From: Syngnathus acus
Lineage: Eukaryota > Chordata > Actinopteri > Syngnathiformes > Syngnathidae
Length of the DNA: 64,000 nt
NCBI RefSeq assembly: GCF_901709675.1
Contig: NC_051099.1
Coordinates: 8,806,001-8,870,000 of the forward strand
Direction: 5' to 3'
The notes under the pieces were generated by a model. That model saw only the letters and a list, made by a program, of their open reading frames with translations. It did not search any database and was not told where the DNA came from. Below are positions 33,500 through 43,447 of this stretch, piece after piece. Positions within the stretch are counted from its first letter, which is position 1. Every line of letters starts with the position of its first letter. A program made the translations under genes and the position numbers.

Positions 33500-33842
33500 C
33501 CAAATCCATCCATCCATTTTCTATACTGCTTGTGCCCACGGGGGTCCCGGGCGTGCTGGAGCGTATCCCAGCAGTAATCAGGCAGTAGGCAGGGGACACC
33601 CTGAACCGCTTGCCAGCCAATCGCAGGGCACACAGAGACAAAACCATCCACACTCACACCTAGGGGCAATTTGGAGTGCTCTATTGGCCTACCAAGCATG
33701 TTTTTGGGATGTGGGAGGAAACCGGAGTGCCCGGAGAAAACCCACACAGGCATGGGCAGAACATGCAAACTCCACACAGGGAGGGCCGGAGGTGGAATCA
33801 AACCCGCACGGACGTGCTAACCGGACTGCACCAAATCGATTG
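33500..33842 (-). mobile_element. RTE-tail-type SINE-like repeat, copy 1
   Basis: On the + strand it starts CCATCCATCCATTTTCTA, continues with CGGGCGTGCTGGAGC and ATGTGGGAGGAAACCGGAGT, and ends at GAATCAAACCCGCAC. On the - strand it ends in (GGAT)n, the kind of tail used by Rex3/RTE LINEs. The same repeat is at 58170-58532. Non-coding. Confidence 0.75.
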
Positions 33843-33944
33843 ATCAATTTGAATCAGTTGTCCGGTTTGAATCGACGTTCCCTTTTCTTTGAAAACTACA
33901 TGGTCCTTTTTTTTAACTAAAAAAAAAAAACTTGCCAGATATCA

Positions 33945-34130
33945 GGTATGTCCAAAGTCCGACCCGTGGTCCAAATGCGGCCCGCGTCTAAATTTAAACT
34001 TGCCCGAAGCATTGTGTCATAAAATCAAAAAGTGGCCCGCTGGCACTGTCATGTATAGTATACTAACTACATGGTCATTTTCTTATTTAAAAAACAATAA
34101 AAAATTGTCATTTGTTTTGGGGAAAAAAAC
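33945..34130. mobile_element. hAT end fragment (GTATGTCCAAAGTCCG type)
   Basis: GTATGTCCAAAGTCCGACCC and GCGGCCCGCG match the left end of the hAT element at 42780. Only one end is present. Confidence 0.5.
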
Positions 34131-34590
34131 ACCAGTGGTTCTTAACCTGGGTTCAATCGAAACCTTGGAGTTCGGTGAGTCAGTCTCAGAGGTTCGGCAG
34201 AGCCTCTTCTGCAGAGGACCGAACACACCTGATTTATCGTGTAAATTCGTAATGACGCTGTCAGGAAAGGAGGGAAGACTGTGTTTAACACGGTGTACTT
34301 TATTCCAGCCACAAGCTCTCTCTTTGAACGTGTGTCTTTCTCTCAGCGCATCTCTTGCCTTCCGGGTCCCGTGACCTTCCCGCTACATCATATTCAACAA
34401 TGGTGCAACTCCAACCGTACAACACTACTAAACAAATATACATCTATGACACCTCCCCCTATTTAAAGTAGTGCCTACTCAAAAGAGTGTTTACAACAAT
34501 AACTCAAATTAATTATCTTCCTTTACTTAACATATGGTTTTATATCTCCAAAACATTCTCTTTTTAACTAACACGCAGCTCAAATTCTAT

Positions 34591-37560
34591 CTATAGATTT
34601 AGGCGTTCTGCTGGCCTACTGACTCTACCCGATCTAGTTACGGTCAGTCCATCTAAAGCCGGTGAGCTCGACTGTCTCGATTCCGACTCTCTGTTGACCA
34701 TGGCTGCATCCGGGGGAGGCTCCTGTCTCGCCACCGCGAGAGCCCCACTCTCTGGAGGAAGGGCCTGCATATGTCTTCGGTTCCGTCTTTTCACCCCTCC
34801 CGATGGTGTTTGGACCTCATATGAATGGGGCGTGGAGCTCTCCTTCTGCACCACAGCTTGACCAGTCCACTGTTTTTCAGAGTCCAATCTCATGAGCACC
34901 CTGCTGCCAGGCTGCAGGATGGGTAGCGCCCGCGCACCATGTCTGCGGTTGAAATAATATCCTTGCCGCTCCTTCTCCACCGCATCCTTCCGTCGGACGA
35001 TGGATAAGTTGGGCCATCTGGGCTTCAGGTTGCCTTCCAGAGTTGGGAGCCTCGTGCGGATCTTTCTGCACATCAGGAGCTCTGCCGGACTCACACCTGT
35101 AGTTGACGTGGGTGTAGCTCTGAAGTTGAGAAGTGCTAGCACTGGGTCCTCCTGCTTTAGGATTCTCTTCGCCATCTGAACCGCTCTCTCAGCTTGTCCG
35201 TTGCTTGATGGGTGGTGCGGGCTTGAAGTAAAATGTTCAAAATCATACTCCTCACTGAATAGTCTGAAAGTCTCGCATGCAAACCGCGGTCCGTTATCTA
35301 AGCATACTATTTCAGGAATTCCGTACCGTGCTAAAGTTGCTTTTAGCTTCGCAACAACTTGATCTGCTGTAGCTGCCGATAGTTCTAGTATCTCCAGGTA
35401 ACGGGAATAGTGGTCCGAAACGACGAGGTAGTTTTTTCCTTTTTGCTCGCACAAGTCCATCCCTAATCTCTGCCAGGGCCTGTCAGGTAGAGGTGTTGGA
35501 TTGAGTGGTTCTTTCCTCTGTGCCCTCTTATTTTCCATGCAAAACCCACATCTTTCTACCTTCTCTTTCAGATCGGTGGACAGCCCCGGCCACCACACCG
35601 ATCCTTGTGCACGCTCTCTACAGTTTGTGAGGCCCTGGTGTCCCTCATGAATCCTGTCCAGAATCTCCTCACGCAGCTCAGGAGGAATAACTATGCGACT
35701 TCCGATTGTGATCAGACCATCGTTTACCGAGAGCTCTGCCCTGTTGCCGTAATAATCTCTCGCAGCGATGGGTATCTGGCCAATGTGGTCTGGCCATCCA
35801 TCTCTCACCAGCCTCGCCAATGCTTGCAGACCAGTGTCGGACTGTGTGGCCTCCCTTATCTCCATCTTACTCTTTGACGCCGGGAGTGCCTCCAAGATGG
35901 CATTTACGTAGCAGCAAACATCAGCTTCTGTGTCACTCTCTGGTTTGCCGCTTGTCGGACTCCTGGACAGTCTGTCTGCTACTACCAGGGTCTTGCCTGG
36001 TGCATACTCTGCCACTGTATTAAACCCCATTAGTCTCAAAAGCAGTCTCTGGCATCTGATGAGAACTGTGTCCAGGTCTTTGGTATTAATCAATGGAACG
36101 AGGGGCTTGTGGTCAGTTATGAGTTTGAAACTATCCATTCCACTCAGGTATTTACTGAATCGCTCGCATGCCCAAACCCCTGCCAGGCACTCCTTCTCTA
36201 TTTGAGCGTAGGAGCGTCTCTGCACTGGTGATTCTTCTTGAGCAGTAAGTGACTGGCTTCCAACAATCCTCATGTTGCTGTAGCTGCTGGCATCCACTGA
36301 TACAGCTGTTGGCTTGTTTATGTCATTGTATGCCAACACTGATGCTCTGATCAGTGCCTCTTTTAAGCTCTGGAAAGCTTTCTCCTGGGCTTTGTCCTAG
36401 GTCCACACCCTGCTCGTCTTCAGCAGGTCGTAGAGTGGCGCCCCAATGGTCGCCAAATGTGGTATGTATTTCCCCACATAATTAATTATACCAAGGGCAC
36501 GTTTTAGTCCATTCATGTCTGTTGGGGCTGCAAGGTCTGCTATAGCCTTAACCTTTTCTGGGTCCGGCTGAACTCCTCTCTCGTTCACCACATGCCCCAA
36601 GAAGTGCAGTTGTTGTCTGAACTGACACTTGTCCCTGTTTAATTTCAGTCCCACCCATTACGTCCTCTCCAGAATGTTTTTCAGGCGGGCGTCATGCTTC
36701 TGAAGAGATGCTGCATAGACGATGATGTCATCCATATACACTTCCACGCCGTCTACGTCAGCCAGCACTTCATGCATTTTCAGTTGGAAGATTTCCGGCG
36801 CAATACTGATGCCGAATGGCAGACGTTTGAAGCAATGTCTGCCAAACGGTGTGATGAAGGTGGTTAGCAGACTACTCTCGTGGTGCAGTGGGATCTGCCA
36901 AAACCCACTGGAAGCATCTAGGAAAGAGAGGATCTTTGCCCCTGACAGCTTTGCCAGCACCTCCTCAATGGTAGGTAGAATGTATCTCTCTCTTCTCACT
37001 TGCTCGTTGACCTTCTTCATGTCTACACATATACGCATCTTCCCTTTTGAATTAATCACTGGCACCATTGGGCTACACTAGTCGGTAGGTTCAGTGACCC
37101 TTTCGATCACTCCCATAGATTCCATTCTCTGAAGTTCCTCTTTAACTTTTGGAATAATGGGTAATGGGACTTGTCGTGAAGTTGTCACAGCATGTGGTAC
37201 TGCTCCCTCTTTTAGGCGTATTTCCACTGCCGTTGTCTTCATGGTACCATGGTCTCCAAACGCCCCACTCACTTCCTCAACCCTCATCACTAAGCCTAGT
37301 GCGATGGCATCATCCCTTCCTAGGAGGTCATTTACTGTAGAACCTCCTACTACATATACCTTTGTTCCATGGTGATTCCCCTTGTGATGGAAAGTGGTGA
37401 AGAAAAACCCTAGACAATTTAAATGTCTACCCGGGCTGATGAGAGGGATGTCGGCTTCACTTAACCTTTGTCTCTGTCTCAGTTTTTTGAATGTCCTTTC
37501 ACTCATGACCGTAGCATCGGCCCCTGTGTCAATTTTTAAAAGGGACTCCTGTCTCTCCAA
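34591..37560 (-). pseudogene. gypsy 1 pol (protease-RT-RNase H-integrase) with three in-frame stops
   Basis: Protease: LLKIDTGADATVM near 37535. RT: MRICVDMKKVNEQ and LSFLDASSGFWQIPLHH, with the catalytic box VYMDDIIVY near 36735. RNase H: VSVDASSYS and LITDHKPL. Integrase: IHEGHQGLTNC with a C-x2-C zinc site, YLVVSDHYSRYLEI, CLDNGPRFACE and SSNGQAERAV. The whole pol reads in one frame except for stops at about 37073 (TAG), 36656 (TAA) and 36401 (TAG). The C-terminus is basic and serine-rich; no chromodomain is seen. Confidence 0.85.
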
Positions 37561-37744
37561 TCTCCAACGTCACTGTCCATTTCTTCTTGCTGTCATTTGC
37601 GTTGACTGCGCCCAGATAAAATGAAGCATGTTCTCTTGTGTCTTCTGCTACTTCATTTACATGTCTTGAACGGCACATTCTTTCCCAATGTCCTTTTTTG
37701 TCACATCTGTGTTTTTCCACATCTACCGCAGTTCGTTTCGCCAT

Positions 37745-38398
37745 GACAAAAGTTTCCTCTTTCTTGCTTATTTCCTCTCTTTCCTTTGGAGCCTGGGGTT
37801 AACATCCATGTTTTTTCCTTCAAACTGTCGTTCTGAACGATTGACTTCTTGTACCTTGTACAACGCTGCCCCCTGCTGGCAGATTTGTTGATCCACTTCT
37901 TCCGCCTGCCTGATCATCTGTATAGCAACGTCCAGAGTGAGGTCTTTTATCAATTGTAGTTTCTTCGACAGCTCTTTGTCTTTAATACCCACTACAAGTC
38001 TGTCTGATATCTTCGTTCTTGTTTCTTCCGAATTCACAGGTCTCTGCGAGTTCGTATAAGGCTCTAATATATGCCTTCTCATCGGGTTTCTGTATGCGTT
38101 GGTGAAATTGCGCCCTCTCATGGATGACGTTCTTTTGCGGTACAAAATAGTCGTCAAACATTTTCAGCACGGCATCAAAGTCGCTTTCACTTCCTCGAGT
38201 GGGGAACGCGTACGATTTCATAACGTTCTCCGCCTCATACCCCATGGAATATATCAGAGTGGACACTTGGACATCGCCAGCTTCCTCGCCTAGCTTGGTC
38301 GCCGTCCGATAACGCAGGAACTTTTGTCTCCAGCATGGCCACTCTCCGGGTTTATCGGAGCAGAAACTCTCCGGCGGTTTGAAGTTCGGCATGATCAC
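37745..38398 (-). pseudogene. gypsy 1 gag, broken
   Basis: Starts MIMPNFKPPESFCSDKPGEW at 38398 and includes the capsid-like stretch AETCEFGRNKNEDIRQTC. It continues in a second frame (38157-37768) after a frameshift. A zinc-knuckle remnant (CGRCGK, then KGHWERMC) spans about 37735-37670 and is itself split by a frameshift. Gag would package the RNA; it is not intact here. Confidence 0.75.
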
Positions 38399-38639
38399 TG
38401 TGCGGGTCTCTTCTCTATCCGGACCACTTCTGACACCATGTCAGGAAAGGAGGGAAGACTCTTGGTGTTTAACACGGGGTACTTTATTCCAGCCTCAAAC
38501 TCTCTCTATGAATGTGTGTCTCTCTCTCAGCGCGTCTCTTGTTTTCCGGGTCTGGTGACCTTCCCGCTTCGTCACATTCATCAACGGTGCAACTCCAACC
38601 GTACAACACTACTAAACAAATATGCATCCATGACAGACT

Positions 38640-39164
38640 CATATCTGATCTGGTCTCGCAAAGGCAACAGCAGAAGTCATGCTGATTTTCAGGTACAGTA
38701 TGTAATTTGTTGTGAGTTGTTGTCGTGTTGGTTTTGTTCTATGAACAAGGGGATGTTCATGCACGGCTCATTTTGTGCACCAATAAAAAACATTGATGTC
38801 TTGAGTTTGTTCATACACAGCTGATTTTGTGCACCAGTAAAAACATTGATGTCTTGAGTTTGAAAAATATTATTTTATTTTTCACCAAAGAAGTCCTCGG
38901 TGAATGCGCATATGAAACTGGTGGAGAACCACTTCCCTACACCATCAGCGACTCCCGATGCTCACGATAAGTGCGAGTGCCTAACTCCTACGCTTACACA
39001 ATCAGTACATAATTAATTTGTGTCCGTTGTTTTCTACTAATTGGGAAGATAAAGTGGTATTAGTTAAAGGACACATAATGGAAAATTTACTTTTTTTGCT
39101 TTTAAAATCGTTTTCTTGTGTGTTTGGCGTCTCCAGGGGTGTAGAAAAGTGTAATATATCCCTA
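38640..39164. other. Non-coding spacer
   Basis: A short direct repeat (CATTGATGTCTTGAGTTTG at about 38791 and 38846) and AT-rich sequence. No gene seen. Confidence 0.5.
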
Positions 39165-39658
39165 TTACATCACATCCGTTGGGGCGGGACAAACCAAACA
39201 AGGTAATGGGTGTTGCCAAACAGTGTCAGTATCCACAATGGGCAATAACCAAAGGTGCAGAACAGGTAAAAAACAAAAAATACAAAACACAGGAGAAAAG
39301 AAAGAAACAAACACGGGAAACAAGAACCCAGCGGAATGGTGACGTTGCTGTATGTGAGAGGAATTACGGAACGCATCAAAAGAGCCATGAAAAAATACAA
39401 TAAGCACGCCTATCAAACCACATACAACACTCCGTCAGATACTGGTCCACCCAAAAGACAGAGTCAACCCGGAAAATAAATGCAATTCTATATACGAGAT
39501 TCCATGCAAATCATGCAATAAATCATACATCGGGGAGACAGGGAGGAACTTCATCACAAGAAAAACGGAACACAAGAAGGAATGTGAGAAGGAGACAGCA
39601 ACAAGACAAGAGCAATAAAACTACAAGCAGAACAGGAACACTACAAGTCAGCCATGAC

Positions 39659-40360
39659 TCCTGGTCCACCAACACCGCGTCGCTGGCGAAGAAGGCCCAG
39701 CGCCGCCTGTACTTCCTTCGGAAACTCAGGCGAGCGGGGACTCCTCCGGCCGTCATGACTACTTTTTACCGCGGCACCATTGAGAGCGTCCTCTCCAGCT
39801 GTATTGCTGTCTGGGGTGGCAGCTGCACTGACCAAGACTTGAAGGCCCTGCAGCGCATTGTGAAAACGGCTAGTAAGACTATTGGTGCTTCTCTCCCCTC
39901 CTTGAAGGACATTTACACCTCCCATCTCACTCGCAGGGCGACCAAGATTGTGAGTGATGTGAGTCACCCCGCTCACTCTTTGTTTGAACTTCTGCCCTCT
40001 GGGAGGCGGTACAGGAGCCTGCGCTCCCGCACCACCAGACTTTCCAACAGCTTCGTACTCCAGGCTGTTAGGATCCTGAACTCGCTCCCCCTTTCAGCGT
40101 AGCGTCCTGTTCTTGCTGTATGCTCACTGGCTCGGTTTTGCCCCTCATATTCAATGGGTTATTGGTCTGTTTTTATTCATCGCTCATTTTATTTTATTTA
40201 TTATTTATTATTTATGGTTTGTGCCTTCTTGTTTTTGTTTTGTGTCGCCTACTTGTATGTCTCGTCACCGTGGGATGGAGGAAACGGTATTTCGGTTTCT
40301 TTGTGTGTCTTGACATATGAAGGGATTGACAATAAAGCTGACTTTGACTTTGACTTTGAT
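39659..40360 (+). mobile_element. L2 LINE 3' fragment inserted in the Penelope-like element
   Basis: Reads SLAKKAQRRLYFLRKLRR, then GIASLPSLKDIYTSHL-type and [18 protein letters not shown] blocks, to a stop at 40100-40102. A tail follows ending TTGACAATAAAGCTGACTTT at about 40327-40350. The Penelope reading frame resumes immediately after. Confidence 0.9.
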
Positions 40361-40566
40361 TACCGACCACTGCAAAAGAGAAAACCACATCATGGACTGG
40401 GAAAAGGCCAGAGTCATCCGCACTGAAGAAAACAAACATCAGCGTTGGATCAGGGAAGCCATTGAGATCCGCAAGCGGGGCCCGAGGACCATCAACAGGG
40501 ACGAGGGAGCCTACATGCTCTCTACAACCTGGACCAGCATTTTGGAGAGGTGAACTGACAGCAGAG

Positions 40567-40606
40567 GGCGTGACTCACCTGTCAAATCTGACAGGTGAGC
40601 CACGCC
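40567..40606 (+). ncRNA. 18-bp hairpin in the Penelope-like 3' UTR
   Basis: GGCGTGACTCACCTGTCA (40567-40584) pairs with TGACAGGTGAGCCACGCC (40589-40606) with one mismatch, around an AATC loop. Confidence 0.7.
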
Positions 40607-40645
40607 TTCATCCATCAGCTGATAAAGACGCGTCACAACCACATC

Positions 40646-40692
40646 AGTGACACTCTGATGAAGGCGGAAGAACCCGCCGAAACATGTCAGGT
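40646..40692 (+). ncRNA. Hammerhead-ribozyme-like motif of the Penelope-like element
   Basis: The core words are in order: CTGATGA (40655-40661), a stem II of GGCGG/CCGCC (40663-40667, 40674-40678) around AAGAA(C), GAAAC (40679-40683), then ATGTC (40684-40688). TGACA (40648-40652) and TGTCA (40685-40689) can pair and close the structure. One extra A sits between CTGATGA and stem II. Penelope-like elements are known to carry hammerhead motifs with very short stem III. Activity of this copy is not implied. Confidence 0.55.
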
Positions 40693-40875
40693 AAATACAC
40701 CTAAAATAATTTGTTTGATATAGAAGAACCAGTGAAGTAATTGAAAAGGAAAAACAAGATGAACTTAGTACAACTAACTGTTGCCAAACAGTTTTGCAAA
40801 TGATTCAAATAATCAGGATCGTTATCAGGCTTTTATAGTTTGCTGATGAGCTGATCAATTGAATCAGATGTGTTG

Positions 40876-41372
40876 TAGTAGGGCTGCACCTAAAACAGGC
40901 TGGATAGGAGCCCTTGGTTGGTGACCCCTGATTTCAGGTATCTAGGTGCCCTTTAGCTTTTGAGTACGTACCCACAAAAAGTTGCACCAGGTCCTTTGTT
41001 GTCATGAGTTGACAGTGTGCTTTTGTCATTTGACCTCCACAGCCAGGCTGTGGTTGGAATGGATATGAATGATTGTTTTGACCAGGCCATGTTCAGGAAA
41101 ATACACGATTACCCTAATTGCATTGGGTTACATTCAGACTGTAAATATTCATTATATTATTATATTCATTATATAATATTTTTTTCCTAATGCACCAAGT
41201 TGGAGCAAGATGTTTCTACTATCTGCAACATTGGTTCTTTAGAGAATGTCTTCCATGTGAAAGAGAAATGGCTACTGCATCAAAAAATCAAAGTGAATCG
41301 AATGGGATAATGCCATTGTGAATCAGATATAGAAAAGCTTTTGGAAATCTGGATCGATGCCCAGCCCTACTA
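40876..41372. mobile_element. MITE-like block with TAGTAGGGCTG inverted termini
   Basis: TAGTAGGGCTG near 40876 is mirrored by CAGCCCTACTA near 41362. Inside the left end lies a second hAT-type end (GGTTGGTGACCCCTG near 40928). A composite with no coding. Confidence 0.45.
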
Positions 41373-42771
41373 AATTGCTTGGCTCATCCACCGATTGAGG
41401 CTTTTAACAAGGCCCACTTGTAATTCCCTTCACGTGTTTGTTTCCTTCAGATGGCGGCAGCCGGGCTGAGCAAGGGCCCGTCACGAGTCGGCCGCTGCGG
41501 TGACAAATCATCTGATGGTAGCCGTAGGATAAGCGGAGGAGGACGTGGCCCGACGCGACGGTGTTCCCCAAGCAACATTCGGTAAGCAATCTGCTAATGC
41601 GGCCCCATGGAACAATGGCGGCAAAGTGAAACAGCGGTAAGAGATGGACGGCCGCATCTAAATTCATGCCTTTGCCTCATAAAGGACATCCGACAAGTGT
41701 TTATTGTCCAGTTTGTCTCTGAGCTTAGCCTTTCCTTACCACATACTGTTCCGCTCACTCTCACAATATGTTGCAATATGCCTCCGCTACCACGGGTAGC
41801 GCTATACCGGTCCTTGGTATCGTTTGACTTGACCCCTTACGGTGTCAAATACGGTGTTTTAAAAATTAAATCATGTGACTCAATGAAGCACATCAAATCG
41901 TTTATTTGACCGAATTCATGAAGAAACAAACATGATGTACCGTGGTCAATCTCAATGGGTGATTTTGCCAGGCCTCCGTCTCGAAGTAAAGCGAGAAGAA
42001 GAAAAGAAGCAGTCAGTGCAGTTCGTTTGGCTGTGAACAAAATCCCATGCCATGCGGCTTTGGCCTAAATTCCAAATAAAGCGAAAGCCTCTGAGGCGTC
42101 AACCCACTGCCCGGCCAATGGGGTCCCATCACCAAATCTATCTCACGCCTCCTGGGATGCCTTCCAAATGATGGAATGAGGCTACATGTGAAATGGAAGC
42201 TACTCCATGTGAAAACCTCCGCAGGTTTTCACCCTGAGCAGCGCCTCTGAGCTGAGCATGGATCGTCATCTGAGTGGCCTGTCCCTTCTTCTTAGCCGCC
42301 ACGTTCGTCGCTCCCGAGTGGCCCCCTCCTGCCCACCCACTTTCATACATGCCGCATGGTTGCCGGCCTCCTCCCAAGGATAATTTGACTTTGGACTGCC
42401 GCCATCTTGTTTTGGGTTGTTTCTTTCCATCTCTGGCGAGCCTCCACTTATTGCCAGCGATCAACGGGCGCCGCCTCTTCCTGACCTTCATCTATCCTCA
42501 GCCACTTTTCCCTCCTCATGAGACCTACCTCTTCCCACCCTACCATCTCTCCTGTCGTTTCCTGGCCAGCTTGCCCTCCGCATCCGCCATCCCCAATCTG
42601 CTCGCGGTCACTTCAGCATCGATTTTACCACTGACTTTCCGCCGGCTTCATCCCTCTCAGCCCTACTTGGTGTGAAATGTACCGAGGAGTTGCGCACTCA
42701 TAAATTGCGCTTGTAAATGAACAGACGACAAGATTTGTTCTTTTTGCGCCAGAGCAATCAATTTTTACTGT
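41373..42771. other. Intergenic spacer
   Basis: No gene, repeat end or RNA is recognised. Open frames here have no recognisable domains and are not reported as genes. Confidence 0.4.
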
Positions 42772-42982
42772 CTTTAAAGCAGGCATGTCCAAAGTCCGGC
42801 CCGCGGGCCAAATCCGGCCCCCGATCAGATTTCATATGGCCCGCAGCTTCGGTCTTATAATGTATTATTTATGGACCGCCTGCACTGTCAAACTGAATAT
42901 ATAAAAAAAAAAGAAACTTGAACCTGTAATTCCTCCTATTACCAAAGGGTGGCAGCACCACCCCTCGCCGCTCATTTCTGCC

Positions 42983-43270
42983 ATGGCGACTACAAAGAAA
43001 CAGTTGACATTGAGGGCCGTCGCTTTCAAGAGAAATGGGAATTACAATATTTCTTCGCTGAAAATCAAGGCAATTGTGTTTGTCTAATTTCTAAATAGAC
43101 GGTTGCCTTGTTTAAGGATTTCAACCTAAAGAGACACTAGTAGACTAAACATGCTGACACATACGACAAGCTAACAGGGAGTAACCGCGCTGATAAAGTG
43201 AAGCAGCTCCAAGCTGAAATGGCATCACAACAGTGATTCTTCACGCGGGGCTGTGAGTCAAAATTAAATA
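42983..43270 (+). pseudogene. Decayed hAT transposase N-terminus (GTF2IRD2/ZBED-like)
   Basis: Starts with ATGGCGACTACAAAG (MATTKK). A later stretch (about 43142-43235) reads KHADTYDKLTGSNRADKVKQ followed by LQAEMASQQ, then a stop and FFTRG. This resembles the zinc-finger-BED end and linker of hAT proteins of the GTF2IRD2 group. Several stops and shifts separate the pieces. The rest of the transposase is absent. Confidence 0.6.
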
Positions 43271-43447
43271 AAAATTAAATATTACTTAATATTAAATATT
43301 ACGAAGTGGCCATGTTCATACTGTTGATGTTATAAACCTGTAGACATGACACAAACTATTACTTTCTGAAAGATATTGTAAATCAGTGGTCCCCACCTTT
43401 TTTGCGGACCGGCCTTTATATAGATAAATAATACATTTATAATAAAT

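Larger units (their letters stand above)
34259..38635 (-). mobile_element. Ty3/gypsy LTR retrotransposon 1, near full length
   Basis: LTRs at 38439-38635 (5') and 34259-34451 (3') both begin TGTCAGGAAAGGAGGG and end ATGACA. They differ at roughly 18 of 193 positions plus a short indel, so the insertion is old. Just inside the 5' LTR, the - strand reads TGGTGTCAGAAGTGG, a primer-binding-site-like sequence. Just before the 3' LTR it reads AGGGGGAGG, a polypurine tract. The flanks GACGC and GACTC are a likely 5-bp duplication with one mismatch. Order on the - strand: gag, protease, RT, RNase H, integrase. There is no envelope frame. Confidence 0.9.
39342..40710 (+). mobile_element. Penelope-like element 3' part, split by an L2 LINE
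   Basis: Before the L2: VTLLYVRGITERIKRAMKKY (39345 onward), a frameshift, then the GIY-YIG-type endonuclease with SIYEIPCKSCNKSYIGETGR (39487-39546). After the L2: DHCKRENHIMDWEKARVI and HQRWIREAIEIRKRGPRTIN, then a stop at about 40552. The protein order and the C-terminal phrases are those of Penelope-like retroelements, which pair an RT with a GIY-YIG nuclease. The 3' UTR carries an 18-bp hairpin and a hammerhead-like motif. The RT core is not present, so this copy is 5'-truncated. Confidence 0.85.

Noticed and set aside
42274-42675. 133-codon + strand frame
   Set aside because: Low-complexity proline/leucine composition, no recognisable domain, no splice context.
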